Source: an uncultured Erythrobacter sp. (lineage in GTDB: Bacteria; Pseudomonadota; Alphaproteobacteria; Sphingomonadales; Sphingomonadaceae). From it: 64,000 bases of DNA. Where the stretch lies: assembly GCA_947488755.1 (NCBI GenBank), contig CANLAD010000001.1:820247-884246 (forward strand), in the 5' to 3' direction. The translations under genes were made by a program, and so were the position numbers. Under the pieces are notes generated by a model. It was not told the origin of the DNA. It did no database searches and saw only the letters and a list, made by a program, of their open reading frames with translations. Positions 18,093-30,100 of the stretch are shown one piece after another (the first letter of the stretch is position 1; the number at the start of each line of letters is the position of its first letter).

Positions 18093-18803
18093 TCAGATTT
18101 TCACCAGCCCGTGCTTCAGAGCCTTCACCACCGCCCCCACCCGGTCGGACACTTCGAGCTTGCTGTAGATGCGCCGCGCATAGGTCTTGACGGTGTCTGG
18201 CGACAGATCGAGTATGGTTGCGATGCTCCAGATGGATTTGCCATGTGTAAGCCATTCGAGCACCTCAAGTTCGCGTTCCGACAGATCGTATTCGGTAGCC
18301 GCTGATTGAACCAACACACAGATGCGCTGGTGGGCGGCCTGGGCAAGTGCCCGGACCATGCCGATATCGGTGTCGCTTACCTCGTCCAAAGGCACGCCGA
18401 AATCGAAAGCTGAGTACGCGTCGTGTGCATGGGGGCCGTACAGTGGCAAGCCAAAACCGTGCAGCAGACCGTGTTGTCGCATGGCCGCGAAATACTCGAG
18501 CTGCTCTTCACTATTGGGCTCGCAATCCATAGCGTCCTGCCAGGTCATCATTGCCCCGCGAGCGAGGATACGCGCCGGTATCGGATCTTTCGATCGAAAG
18601 TCCTGCTGCTGGTAGAGCTTCATCCATTCATCCGGAAAACCGTCGGCATGGACCTGTGTGCTTACCGAGGTCGGATTTTCGAACACCGGCGTGGCATGGT
18701 AGCTCTGTCGGATGACCCCTTGTTCGGAAATCATTTCGCAAGCCGTGTGAACCACCTCACCGACGTCGCTAATCGTTTCTAGTTTCGCGAAATATCGCTG
18801 CAT
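18093..18803 (-). CDS. LuxR-family quorum-sensing type regulator (solo)
   Basis: A 236-residue regulator with an autoinducer-binding domain (about 15-160) and a C-terminal LuxR helix-turn-helix (174-236). The residues that contact acyl-homoserine lactone in TraR all align: Trp60, Tyr64, Asp73, Pro74, Trp88 and Gly116. The three DNA-binding-domain invariants are also present: Glu178, Leu182 and Gly188. No luxI synthase lies in the window, so it is a solo here. I chose ATG 18803 (AAGGG 8 bases upstream) over an in-frame start 32 codons earlier, which would add an atypical tail. Its targets are unknown. Confidence 0.9.
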   Translation of the reverse strand: MQRYFAKLETISDVGEVVHTACEMISEQGVIRQSYHATPVFENPTSVSTQVHADGFPDEWMKLYQQQDFRSKDPIPARILARGAMMTWQDAMDCEPNSEEQLEYFAAMRQHGLLHGFGLPLYGPHAHDAYSAFDFGVPLDEVSDTDIGMVRALAQAAHQRICVLVQSAATEYDLSERELEVLEWLTHGKSIWSIATILDLSPDTVKTYARRIYSKLEVSDRVGAVVKALKHGLVKI

Positions 18804-19183
18804 TGGCTCGCCCTTGATGACGCGCCCAACACAAGTGTCCCCCGATTGGGCGACTATGGGAATAGCGCCTTTGGGTCCAAAGCTCCAATCGTTTCGCAAG
18901 AAGCCGGGGCGTTCGGGTCGCTGCCATTGCTACGGTGAAGGCAAAGTTGGACGCCCCGCCCGGCGGGGGTGGTGCCCACCCCAACGGGTATCACGCTCCG
19001 CCGGGGACGGGAGCCGATTCCAGTCGCTCAGATAGGCGATCTCGCGATCGCAGCGCGATTGGATAAGTGCAAAGCCGGTTAACCCCTTCCCATCTGGAAA
19101 AGGCACGCTATATGCAGCGCTCCGCGCGATTCTGCCACCGCTCAGCGGTGCGCCAGGGCGCGGTTCGATCGCTCGATCGGTGT
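18804..19183. other. Intergenic region between luxR solo and tRNA-Lys
   Basis: This 380-base stretch has no convincing gene. It must hold the promoter of the LuxR gene and that of the tRNA, but no clear consensus is visible. Two mutually exclusive GC-rich hairpins overlap at 18954-18982: CCCCGCC/GGCGGGG (18954-18968) and GGGGTGG/CCACCCC (18966-18982). A short open frame at 18814-19035 has no ribosome site or recognisable product. Confidence 0.5.
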
Positions 19184-19259
<76 letters not shown>

Positions 19260-19419
19260 TTTTGTACCATTCAATTTGCAGGAAAAGGGGCCAAGGTCTT
19301 CGATCCGCGGCTGTCCGAGGGAAATGGCGTAGCTTTGCGAGTGGATAAAGGGCGCGAGAAGCATGAACGCGGTCAGCACATACGCTTGCGCTCACACGCC
19401 AATGTGATATCACTTTGCC

Positions 19420-20670
19420 ATGAGCACATCGGTAATCACACGGGTTCTTACCTTAATCGACAGCGGCGACATGACCCGCGCGGGTTTGGCGCGGGCCGCG
19501 GGGCTTCACGCCAACACATTGCGCGATGCCGGTGCGGCTGATTGGAACCCGACAGCGGAAACACTCGCGAAACTCGAGACGTTTCTGGAGGCCAACGATG
19601 ACCGCCCTGTGCTTGTCGGGATCGAGGAGATCATCGATGAAGCGCGCAATGGGCGAATGTACATCTTGGTTGATGACGAGGATCGCGAAAACGAAGGCGA
19701 CCTCATCATTCCGGCCCAGATGGCGACCCCTGCGGCGATCAACTTCATGGCAACCCACGGGCGTGGTCTGATCTGTCTTGCGCTCGACAAGGCGCGGGTC
19801 GATGCGCTCGCGCTCGAACCCATGAGCCGCAACAACCGCGAAAGCATGCAGACCGCCTTCACAACCTCGATCGAGGCCAAGGAAGGCGTCACCACCGGCA
19901 TTTCCGCCGCAGACCGCGCGCGCACTGTCGCGGTCGCGATCGATGCTGGCAAGGGACCGGACGATATCGTGACTCCCGGCCATGTCTTCCCCTTGATGGC
20001 ACGCGACGGCGGCACGCTGGTGCGTGCGGGCCATACAGAGGCGGCGGTCGATATCTCGCGTCTCGCGGGGCTCAATCCCAGCGGCGTGATCTGCGAGATC
20101 ATGAACGAGGACGGGACGATGGCCCGGCTCGACGATCTGGTGACATTCGCGCGGCGGCACGACCTGAAGATCGGCACGATCCGCGATCTGATCGCCTACC
20201 GAATGCGTAATGATCATCTGGTCGAACGGCTCGATGAGCGCAGCTTTACCTCCGATTACGGCGGGCAATGGCGCCTGATCACCTATCGCGATCGCGTCGC
20301 CAACAGCGATGCCTATGTCCTGCAAAAGGGGCATGTCTCGCCCGACGAACCCACCCTCGCCCGGGTCCACCCCATCTCGGTATTTGACGATGTGCTCGGC
20401 GCACCGGGACCGCGCAAGCGGACGCTGCAGCGAGCGATGGGCGTCATCGGCGAACACGGATCGGGCGTTATCGTCATCCTGACCCAGCGCGTGGGATCGG
20501 CCGGCGAATGGACGCAGGACGAGGAGATCCGCAATATCGGCATCGGGTCGCAAATCCTCGCCGATCTCGGCGTACATAAGATGGTCCTTCTGTCCAATTC
20601 ACGCCCCGATCTCGTCGCGCTCGAAGGGTACGGTATCACCATCACCGATCACCAAGCTATCCCGGAGTAA
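19420..20670 (+). CDS. ribB: 3,4-dihydroxy-2-butanone-4-phosphate synthase with N-terminal HTH-like and degenerate GTP-cyclohydrolase-II-like domains (RibBX type)
   Basis: RibB converts ribulose 5-phosphate to the four-carbon unit of riboflavin. The catalytic domain spans about 64-265 with DDEDRENEGDLI, THGRGLICLAL, TTGISAADRA, TPGHVFPL and the GHTEAAVDI segment. The C-terminal 130 residues align with GTP cyclohydrolase II (end NIGIGSQILADLGVHKMVLL) but lack every zinc-ligand Cys; this is the RibBX arrangement known in Proteobacteria, so GTP cyclohydrolase activity is not expected. Residues 1-57 form an extra helix-turn-helix-like module (DMTRAGLARAAGLHANTLRD). ribH follows 6 bases later. Confidence 0.9.
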   Translation: MSTSVITRVLTLIDSGDMTRAGLARAAGLHANTLRDAGAADWNPTAETLAKLETFLEANDDRPVLVGIEEIIDEARNGRMYILVDDEDRENEGDLIIPAQMATPAAINFMATHGRGLICLALDKARVDALALEPMSRNNRESMQTAFTTSIEAKEGVTTGISAADRARTVAVAIDAGKGPDDIVTPGHVFPLMARDGGTLVRAGHTEAAVDISRLAGLNPSGVICEIMNEDGTMARLDDLVTFARRHDLKIGTIRDLIAYRMRNDHLVERLDERSFTSDYGGQWRLITYRDRVANSDAYVLQKGHVSPDEPTLARVHPISVFDDVLGAPGPRKRTLQRAMGVIGEHGSGVIVILTQRVGSAGEWTQDEEIRNIGIGSQILADLGVHKMVLLSNSRPDLVALEGYGITITDHQAIPE

Positions 20671-20676
20671 ACGAAT

Positions 20677-21099
20677 ATGGCCAAGTTGCTTATCGTCGAA
20701 GCGCGCTTCTACGGCGCGCTCAACGACATGCTGCTTTCGGGCGCGCAAGCCGTCATCACGGCGGCGGGCCATGAAGCGGACGTCTTGACCGTGCCCGGCG
20801 CACTCGAGGTTCCGGGCGCCATCGCTCTGGCGGCGGAAACCGGCCAATACGATGCGTTCGTCGCGATCGGCGTCGTCATTCGCGGCGAGACATATCACTT
20901 CGAGATCGTGGCGGGCGAAAGCGCGCGCGCGATCATGGCACTGACCATGGACGGCATCGCTATCGGTAACGGCATTCTGACGGTCGAGAACGAAGCACAG
21001 GCACTTGAGCGCGCGGATCCGGGTCAGAAGGACAAGGGCGGCGAGGCGGCGAAAGCAGCGCTTGCCATGCTCGACATCGCGCGAAGGTTTGACCGCTGA
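20677..21099 (+). CDS. ribH: 6,7-dimethyl-8-ribityllumazine synthase
   Basis: Lumazine synthase condenses the pyrimidine intermediate with the RibB product in the penultimate step of riboflavin synthesis. At 140 residues it has the normal size; conserved parts include [31 protein letters not shown], the FET-type segment [17 protein letters not shown] and [17 protein letters not shown]. It directly follows ribB in one operon. Confidence 0.96.
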   Translation: MAKLLIVEARFYGALNDMLLSGAQAVITAAGHEADVLTVPGALEVPGAIALAAETGQYDAFVAIGVVIRGETYHFEIVAGESARAIMALTMDGIAIGNGILTVENEAQALERADPGQKDKGGEAAKAALAMLDIARRFDR

Positions 21100-21358
21100 T
21101 CGAAGTGGTAACGCTGGACAATACAACCAGCCAAGTATTTGCCCGTAAAGCCAAACATTAGGTTACCGCCTACTTAACGCTGTACGGGGAGCGAACACTG
21201 ACGGCGAGGGGTTGCCGTTGTTTACCCGGCCCCGTGTAAGCAGGGGCTGTGTCGGTGATATTCAACAGATCATGCCGAATCCGAGTGGGTTCTTTCCGGG
21301 GTTTGGCGGTTACAGCCGAGCCCTCTGGTAACTCCAATGCGAAACATCGGTTCTTGGC

Positions 21359-21982
21359 ATGAGCGAAGCAAATCGCTCGCCGTTTCGCAAACTGGCCAGT
21401 GAAGACTTTGAGCAGGGCGAGGGATCGGGCGAGCCCGACTTGCGGCCAATCGCGGATCAATTGATCGGGATTGCCGAACAGCTGCGAAGCGGCGCCGCGG
21501 CAACTACGCTCCGTTCCGAAATCTCGAATGACGATGGCGTTTGCGAGGATGGCCTCGCGAGATGGGACCGTCGCACCCGGCTTGAAGCGGTCGGCTCGCA
21601 AGCCGCGAATCCCTCGCGCACTCATGACGCGTCAGGTTCGCGCCAAGCCTATGGCAAGATGGCTATCCGACAATATGAGCGGCGGCGGCGGCGCACGGCA
21701 ATCTTCGGCAATGCAGAGCTGTTCGGGGAGCCGGCATGGGATATCCTGCTCGATCTCTACATCGCTTTTATACAAGATAAGCCAGTGTCGGTGTCGAGCG
21801 CCTGTATCGGGTCTGCCGCTCCGCCGACGACCGGCCTTCGCTGGCTTGGCGTGCTTTGCGATCAGGGGCTGACGCTGCGCGAACACGACCCGAACGATCA
21901 ACGCCGCGTGCTCGTGCGTTTAACCGATCGAGGGGTTGCAGCAATGGACGCCTATTTCGCGAGCGCCCGCGACGCCGGATGA
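21359..21982 (+). CDS. MarR-like winged-helix protein
   Basis: This 207-residue protein has a polar, probably disordered N-terminal half. Its C-terminal winged helix (about 105-205) reads GEPAWDILLDLYIA, then SSACIGSAAPPTTGLRWLG, then HDPNDQRRVLVRLTDRG, the last being the wing of MarR-type regulators. The basic run RRRRR precedes the domain. No ligand or target is apparent. The 259-base gap before it holds only weak hairpins. It lies convergent to eno with 10 bases between. Confidence 0.75.
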   Translation: MSEANRSPFRKLASEDFEQGEGSGEPDLRPIADQLIGIAEQLRSGAAATTLRSEISNDDGVCEDGLARWDRRTRLEAVGSQAANPSRTHDASGSRQAYGKMAIRQYERRRRRTAIFGNAELFGEPAWDILLDLYIAFIQDKPVSVSSACIGSAAPPTTGLRWLGVLCDQGLTLREHDPNDQRRVLVRLTDRGVAAMDAYFASARDAG

Positions 21983-21992
21983 TCCGCTCCAA

Positions 21993-24104
<2,112 letters not shown>

Positions 24105-24181
24105 TTAAAGCGCAAAGTACGTGCCCGCTTTTCACAGGGGCGCGCGCAAAAGCGTGGAAGCGCAGGTCGAGGTGATAACAA

Positions 24182-24697
24182 ATGAATGATCAATGGCGGC
24201 AGTCGGACGCCGGGCGCGGCGACGATGTCGCGACCGATCCGCGTCCCTCGCCTGATGGGGTCTCCGAGGCCGATCCGATTGGACCGGCCTCTGCGGAGAA
24301 CGACCCGGCCCCGCCCCCGCCCAAGGATGATCTTTCGCCCGAGCCGCACTTCGAAGAGGGTGTGGTCGACGATTTGTCCAATCTCATCGACGATGGGATC
24401 AGCTACGCGCAGGCGGAAATCGCGTTTCAAAAAACGCGCGCTGCTTTGGCTGGGAAATCCGCGGGTTTCGCAGCGCTCTATGTCGTTGTCGCGCTGTTCC
24501 TGTTGCACATTGCCTTGCTCGCGCTTGCCGTTGGGTTGGTAATTGCCCTTGAGCCATTGGTTACGATCTGGGGGGCCATCGCAATTGTCGTGGGCGGTCT
24601 GTTACTGCTCACCGCATGGCTGGGCCTCAAGGCTCGAGGCCGTGCGCAGCGCATTTCGGCTCTGTTCTCCGGCAATTCCAATGGAGATGGCGCATGA
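24182..24697 (+). CDS. Phage-holin-superfamily III / YqjE-like membrane protein
   Basis: A 171-residue protein with an acidic, Pro-rich N-terminus and two long membrane helices at about 95-120 and 126-149 in an arrangement typical of the holin-X (superfamily III) proteins, to which E. coli YqjE belongs. Despite the family name, nothing phage-related is nearby. Its stop overlaps the next gene (ATGA). It is probably an envelope-stress or membrane-organising protein acting with the adjacent YqjD-like proteins. Confidence 0.72.
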   Translation: MNDQWRQSDAGRGDDVATDPRPSPDGVSEADPIGPASAENDPAPPPPKDDLSPEPHFEEGVVDDLSNLIDDGISYAQAEIAFQKTRAALAGKSAGFAALYVVVALFLLHIALLALAVGLVIALEPLVTIWGAIAIVVGGLLLLTAWLGLKARGRAQRISALFSGNSNGDGA

Positions 24698-25083
24698 GCA
24701 ATCTCGAACGCCGTTTGCAAGAAGACCGCGCAATGCGTGATGCGGCCAAGCAGAACTTCCTCGCCGACATCGCACACACCCGCGCTGCCCTCTCGGGCTC
24801 GGGCATTGCGAACCGCGTTGCGGGGCGTGTGGGTGAAGGAGCGCGCGACGTTTTTGAGACCGCCAAGGAACAGGCCGACGACAATCGCGGCATCGTCGCT
24901 GCGCTGATTGGCGCGCTAGTCTTGTGGCTCGGTCGCGGGCCGCTGCTAGAATTGCTTAATCTCAACGGGGATCATGGTGAGGAGGAGGATGTCTTTGATA
25001 GACCTCCCTCGGACACAGGCCCCCAGCATATAAATGAACACTATCCTGATGGAGAATACGATGACGACCGAAACGAGCGATAA
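24694..25083 (+). CDS. DUF3618-like small membrane protein
   Basis: A 129-residue protein: an N-terminal helix with IAHTRAALSGSGI (the arginine/alanine helix seen in DUF3618 proteins), a short membrane segment near 67-83 (IVAALIGALVLWLG) and a strongly acidic tail (NEHYPDGEYDDDRNER). The start at 24694 overlaps the previous TGA as ATGA. The 3' end overlaps the next gene by 23 bases. It is co-transcribed with its YqjE- and YqjD-like neighbours. Confidence 0.65.
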   Translation: MSNLERRLQEDRAMRDAAKQNFLADIAHTRAALSGSGIANRVAGRVGEGARDVFETAKEQADDNRGIVAALIGALVLWLGRGPLLELLNLNGDHGEEEDVFDRPPSDTGPQHINEHYPDGEYDDDRNER

Positions 25084-25681
25084 AGTCCCTCAAGCACCTG
25101 AAGTCCCGCCGCCCCCCGGTTCGGGCCACACGCCGAGCGCCGCAGACAAGCGGGATGCGTTGCGGGCAAAGATCGAAGCGAGCGAGCGCCGCATCGCAGA
25201 GCGCTCTCTTGCCGACCAGGCGAGAGAAGCGGCGGGCACCGCGAAGGACTATACCAAGGAGCATCCCTTCGTCGTGATCGGGGGCGCGCTCGCTGCAGGC
25301 CTCGCGATCGGTCTGATGACCCGTCCCGGTCGCCGCGTCGCGCGAAATGCCGCGATCGGTGCCGCTGGGCTTGCCGGAACCGCCGCTGCCGAAACGCAGC
25401 AGGCCGGACGTGTTGCCAAGGAAAAGACGTCGCGCTTCGGCGATCTCGTCAGCGACGCAATCACGGCGTACGGCATCAAGCTGATGGACGGCGCGGTCGA
25501 TGGTGCGCGTGCTGGTCAAGATGCCTTCGAGGATCTTGGCGACAGCGCCGCCAGACAGGCGCGATCGTTGAAACGCGATGCCGACTACATTGCCGGAAGC
25601 ACCGCCGACAGCGCGCGCTTCGCTTCACGTCGCACGCGACGACGCGCAAATCGGGCTGTCCGTGACATCAAGGGGCGTTAG
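25061..25681 (+). CDS. DUF883/YqjD-like membrane protein
   Basis: A 206-residue protein with a Pro-rich start, a helical stretch and the phrase KEHPFVVIGGALAAGLAIGLM near 66-86, close to the DUF883 membrane anchor with its invariant HP and glycine zipper. A second small-residue helix follows (AAIGAAGLAGTAAAE), and the C-terminus is rich in Arg (RRTRRRANRAVRD). ATG 25061 is favoured: GGAG sits 6 bases upstream, whereas the in-frame ATGs at 25034 and 25049 lack a site. It is the last gene of the membrane-protein cluster. Confidence 0.7.
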   Translation: MTTETSDKVPQAPEVPPPPGSGHTPSAADKRDALRAKIEASERRIAERSLADQAREAAGTAKDYTKEHPFVVIGGALAAGLAIGLMTRPGRRVARNAAIGAAGLAGTAAAETQQAGRVAKEKTSRFGDLVSDAITAYGIKLMDGAVDGARAGQDAFEDLGDSAARQARSLKRDADYIAGSTADSARFASRRTRRRANRAVRDIKGR

Positions 25682-25779
25682 GCCGCGCCCCTAAACTGAC
25701 AGCGGGTTGCCTCCCTGATGCGACTTGGTAAGGGGCGCAGGATTTCCGCACCTGCATGCCCTTGCCAAGGACAAATACG

Positions 25780-26010
25780 ATGGAAGAAACGACCTCCCCC
25801 CAGCGCTTGCATCTCGTGATGGGTGGCCGCGTGAAAGACCCGCGCGGCCACGAATTTCAGGATCCGGAAAGCGTCCATGTGGTCGGGGTTTACAGCTCTT
25901 ACGACAACGCTGTCGAAGCCTGGCGCGCACAGGCGCAACGCACTGTCGACGATGCGGAAATGAAATATGTGGTGGTGCACATCCACAAATTGCTGACGCC
26001 GGAAGAGTAG
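25780..26010 (+). CDS. DUF4170 domain-containing protein
   Basis: A 76-residue protein with the alphaproteobacterial DUF4170 pattern: LHLVMGGRVKDPRGHEF, then VVGVYSSYDNAVEAWRAQAQ, ending in YVVVHIHKLLTPEE. The fold looks like a small alpha/beta domain with no catalytic clues. ATG 25780 has AAGG about 8 bases before it. Function unknown; the family is widespread and usually a single gene. Confidence 0.85.
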   Translation: MEETTSPQRLHLVMGGRVKDPRGHEFQDPESVHVVGVYSSYDNAVEAWRAQAQRTVDDAEMKYVVVHIHKLLTPEE

Positions 26011-26028
26011 CAGGCGAAGCGTGGCACA

Positions 26029-26526
26029 ATGGCCTACGCGCTCCGCCGGTTCCGCACGAGCGACGCGCCTGCGCTGGTTGAACCGACGCTTGCCGCAATC
26101 CGTGCTCTCGGCACACAGGCTTATACATCCGAGCAGTTTGCTGCATGGGCCGCACGCAACACCGAACCCGATCGGTTCGTCGAGCGCGTGCGCGATGGTG
26201 CGGACATCATAATCGCTACCGATAGCGGTAATCGTCCGGTAGCTTACGCGCTACTGAAATGCGACATAAGGGGCGCGCATCTTGACATGCTCTATTGCCA
26301 CCCCGACCACGCTCGGCGGGGTCTGGCCGCACGCCCACTCGCAAAAGCCGAGGAACGCGCCCGGAATCTCGCGCTTGACCGCCTGTTCACCGAAGCGAGC
26401 GAACTCGCCCGGCCAACCTTCGAGCGCGCGGGTTACAGCGTCCTAAACCGCCGCGACTTTAACATTGAGCACCAAGGTCGCGGCGTCCCGATACACAATT
26501 ACGCGATGGAAAAGCGCCTAGCGTAA
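26029..26526 (+). CDS. GNAT family N-acetyltransferase
   Basis: A 165-residue GNAT protein: YALRRFRTSDAPALV opens the fold, HLDMLYCHPDHARRGLAARPL carries the acetyl-CoA pyrophosphate loop (Arg-Arg-Gly-Leu-Ala), and EASELARPTFERAGYSVLNR is the C-terminal acceptor side. The sequence resembles the ElaA/YafP type of small GNATs. The substrate cannot be read from sequence. It lies 18 bases after the DUF4170 gene and is convergent with greA. Confidence 0.85.
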   Translation: MAYALRRFRTSDAPALVEPTLAAIRALGTQAYTSEQFAAWAARNTEPDRFVERVRDGADIIIATDSGNRPVAYALLKCDIRGAHLDMLYCHPDHARRGLAARPLAKAEERARNLALDRLFTEASELARPTFERAGYSVLNRRDFNIEHQGRGVPIHNYAMEKRLA

Positions 26527-26561
26527 AGTGCGCGGCTTCGCTTTCCTGGGAGCCCCCGCGT

Positions 26562-27038
26562 TCAGACGAATACGATCTTGTCGACCAGGTAGAACTTGTC
26601 GCCCGACGGCACGGTAACTTCGATCTCGTCGCCGACCTGTTTCCCGATCAATGCGCGAGCGAGCGGCGACGAATACGAAATCCGCCCCTTCGCCGCGTCT
26701 GCTTCGGTCTGGCCGACAATCTGGTACTTCACCGGCTTGTCGTCCTCATCGAGCAGAGTGACCGTCGCGCCGAAGATGATCTTGTCGCCTGAGAGGGTCT
26801 TGGGATCGATGATCTGCGCGCGGCTGACCTTGTCTTCGATATCAGAGATTTGCGCCTCGACCTGCCCCTGGCGCTCCTTCGCCGCATGGTATTCGGCGTT
26901 TTCCGACAGATCGCCGTGCGCACGCGCTTCCTCGATTGCGTCAACGATCTTCGGGCGTTCCTCGCGCAGCGCCTTGAGGTCTGTGGTCAGACGCTCATAG
27001 CCTTCTGCCAGCATCGGAACTTTTTCCATCGTAGCCAT
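26562..27038 (-). CDS. greA: Transcription elongation factor GreA
   Basis: GreA rescues backtracked RNA polymerase by stimulating cleavage of the transcript 3' end. It has 158 residues: an N-terminal coiled coil with the acidic tip ([20 protein letters not shown]) and a C-terminal FKBP-like domain ([20 protein letters not shown]). The tip motif with Asp-Leu-Ser-Glu-Asn-Ala-Glu is fully conserved. It lies downstream of carB, 119 bases away on the same strand, and may be read from its own promoter. Confidence 0.97.
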   Translation of the reverse strand: MATMEKVPMLAEGYERLTTDLKALREERPKIVDAIEEARAHGDLSENAEYHAAKERQGQVEAQISDIEDKVSRAQIIDPKTLSGDKIIFGATVTLLDEDDKPVKYQIVGQTEADAAKGRISYSSPLARALIGKQVGDEIEVTVPSGDKFYLVDKIVFV

Positions 27039-27157
27039 CCCGTCTCTTTCTCAACTGGGCCGTTCCCCGTGAATTTCACTATCGTCATTTCGAGCGGGAC
27101 CGCGTCTTGCGCGACGGCCTTCAACCAGCGAAATGTGGGGGAAGCGGACGTGAATAC

Positions 27158-30100
27158 CTAGGTATAATAGTCCTGCAACGACCGGACTTCAAGCTGGTCC
27201 GGTGCGATGGCCGCAATCGCCGACGCGGCCGCGCGCGAGGCAGCGGCGGTGGTGTAATACGGCACCTTCTTTTCCAGCGCGGCCTGCCGGATCGATTTGG
27301 AATCGAGCAGCGACTGCCATCCTTCGGTGGTATGGAAAATCAGCGCGATATCGCCATCGATAATGCGATCGACGATGTGCGGCTGCCCTTCCGCGACCTT
27401 GTTCACCCGTTCAATCATCAGACCCTGCGCGCTCAGGAAATGTTGCGTGCCGGCGGTCGCGACGAGATCAAAACCATTTTCTCTAAGTTGCCGCGCCGCC
27501 TCGATGATACCGGCCTTGTCCGAATCCTTGACCGAGATGAACACCGTTCCGGCTTCCGGCAGGTCCATCCCGGCGCCGATCTGCGATTTCAAGAAGGCTG
27601 CTTCGAAAGTCGCATCAATGCCCATCACCTCGCCGGTCGATTTCATTTCCGGGGATAGCACCGGGTCGGCGCCCGGGAAGCGGGCAAAGGGGAAAACCGC
27701 CTCTTTCACCGCCATGTAGCTGAGGTCGCGGCGGAAATGATCAAAGTCCGCCAGCGGCTCACCAGCCATGACCCGCGCGGCGATCTTGGCGACCGGCTGA
27801 CCGATCGCCTTGGCGACGAAGGGGACGGTGCGACTGGCGCGAGGGTTCACCTCGATCAGGAAGACGTCCGCGCCCTCTTCTGTCTCTTTCACCGCAAATT
27901 GCACATTCATCAGCCCGCGCACGCCGAGAGCGTGAGCCAGCTCGGCTGTCTGGCGCTCCATTTCCTCGATGATTGCAGGCGCTAGCGAATAGGGTGGAAG
28001 CGTGGAGGCGCTGTCACCGGAATGCACCCCCGCCTCCTCGATGTGCTGCATGACGCCTGCGATGCGAACTTCTTTTCCATCGCATAGCGCATCGACATCG
28101 ACCTCGATCGCATCGCGCAAATACTGGTCGACCAGGACCGGGCTGTCGCCGGACACATTCACTGCGGTCTTGATGTAATCGTCGAGCTGCGCTTCGGAAT
28201 CGACGATCTCCATCGCCCGCCCGCCCAGCACGAAGGATGGGCGCAGCAGCACCGGATAGCCGATATGTGCCGCGCGTGCAGCGGCCTCGTCACGGGTGTA
28301 GGCGATGCCATTCTGCGGCTGCTTGAGCTTCAGCTTATTCACGAGCTTCGCGAACCGCTCACGGTCCTCGGCATGGTCGATCGCATCGGGCGATGTGCCC
28401 AAGATCGGGACGCCCGCTTGCTCCAGCGCGTGTGCCAGCTTGAGCGGGGTCTGCCCGCCGAACTGGACGATGACGCCGACGACTTCGCCCGATTGTCGCT
28501 CGACCCGCAGGATTTCGAGCACGTCTTCGGTGGTCAAAGGCTCGAAATACAGGCGATCGGAGGTGTCGTAATCGGTTGAAACCGTCTCCGGGTTGCAATT
28601 GACCATGATGGTCTCGAAGCCCTGCTCGGCCAGCGCGAAACAGGCGTGGACGCAGCAATAATCGAACTCGATGCCCTGCCCGATCCGGTTCGGCCCGCCG
28701 CCAAGGATCACGATCTTGCGCCGGTCGCTGGGCGCTGCCTCGTCCTCGGCTTCACCGAAGCTGGGGGCCTCGTAAGTCGAGTACATGTACGGCGTCACCG
28801 CCTCGAACTCCGCGGCGCAGCTGTCGATCCGCTTGAACACTGGCAACACGCCAAGCTTCTGGCGCAAGGTGCGGACTTCATGTTCGTCTGTCGCGCCGGC
28901 CATCGCCTGAAGAGCGGTGTGGAGCAGGCCGGAGCTCTTCGCCTTCGTCTCCGCCAGTCCGCCCGCGACGCCGACCGATCGCACGGCCAAAGTGGCGAGG
29001 CGGCGGTCGGAAAAGCCCATCGCCTTCAGCCGACGAAGCGCGTCCGCATCGCGAGGCAAGCCATCCGCCTGCACTTCGCGCTCGGCGGCGATGATCGCTT
29101 CGATCTGACGCAGGAACCACGGATCGTAGCCGGTGACGTTCTGGATATCGACGACGCTCAGCCCTTCGCGGAACGCCTGTGCGACTTTCAGCAGCCGGTC
29201 GGGGGTGCGGCGCGAGATCGCGGCGGTGATGACATCTTTCGACACACCTTCGAGCTCGGTCACGCGGTTGAATCCGTCGAGCCCGGTTTCCAGCCCGCGC
29301 AGCGCTTTTTGGAGGCTTTCCGCAAAGTTGCGCCCGATCGCCATGACTTCGCCGACCGACTTCATCGCGGTTGAAAGCAGCGGTTCGGTGCCCTTGAATT
29401 TCTCGAAGGCGAAGCGCGGAATCTTGGTGACGACATAGTCGATCGTCGGCTCGAAGCTGGCGGGCGTCGCGCCGGTGATCTCGTTCGTGATCTCGTCCAG
29501 CGTGTAGCCAACCGCCAGCTTCGCCGCGATGCGCGCGATGGGAAAGCCGGTGGCTTTGGAGGCGAGCGCGGAACTGCGCGAGACACGCGGGTTCATCTCG
29601 ATCACGATCAGCCGCCCGTCCTTCGGATTGACTGCGAACTGCACGTTCGACCCGCCCGTTTCGACCCCGATCTCGCGCAGCACCGCGATGCTGGCGCTCC
29701 GCATGATCTGGTATTCCTTGTCGGTCAGCGTCAGCGCGGGCGCGACCGTGATCGAATCGCCGGTATGCACGCCCATCGGATCGACATTCTCGATCGCGCA
29801 CACGATGATCGCATTGTCAGCGCGGTCGCGCACGACCTCCATCTCGAACTCTTTCCAGCCCAGCAACGATTCTTCGATCAACACCTCGTCCGTGGGCGAC
29901 GCGTCGATCCCTTCGCGCACGATCTGGTCGAACTCGGCCTTGTTGTAGGCGATGCCCCCGCCCGTTCCGCCAAGGGTGAAGCTGGGGCGGATGATTGCGG
30001 GCAGCCCTGTGCGTTCGAGCACTTCGCGCGCCTGATCGACGGTGGTCGCGACTCCGCTGCGCGCGCTCTCAAGCCCGATCGCATCCATCGCCTCACGAAA

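Noticed and set aside
19453..20577. 374-residue open frame antisense to ribB
   Set aside because: Entirely inside RibBX, with no ribosome site and no recognisable protein; a compositional shadow.
21181..21270. Terminator or riboswitch after ribH
   Set aside because: Only a weak hairpin (ACGGC/GCCGT) followed by a poor T stretch, and no FMN-riboswitch core sequence was seen; too uncertain to call.
24182..24697. Prophage lysis cassette (holin-family gene)
   Set aside because: The family name comes from structural similarity only. Neighbours are YqjD-like host proteins and there is no endolysin, integrase or capsid gene.
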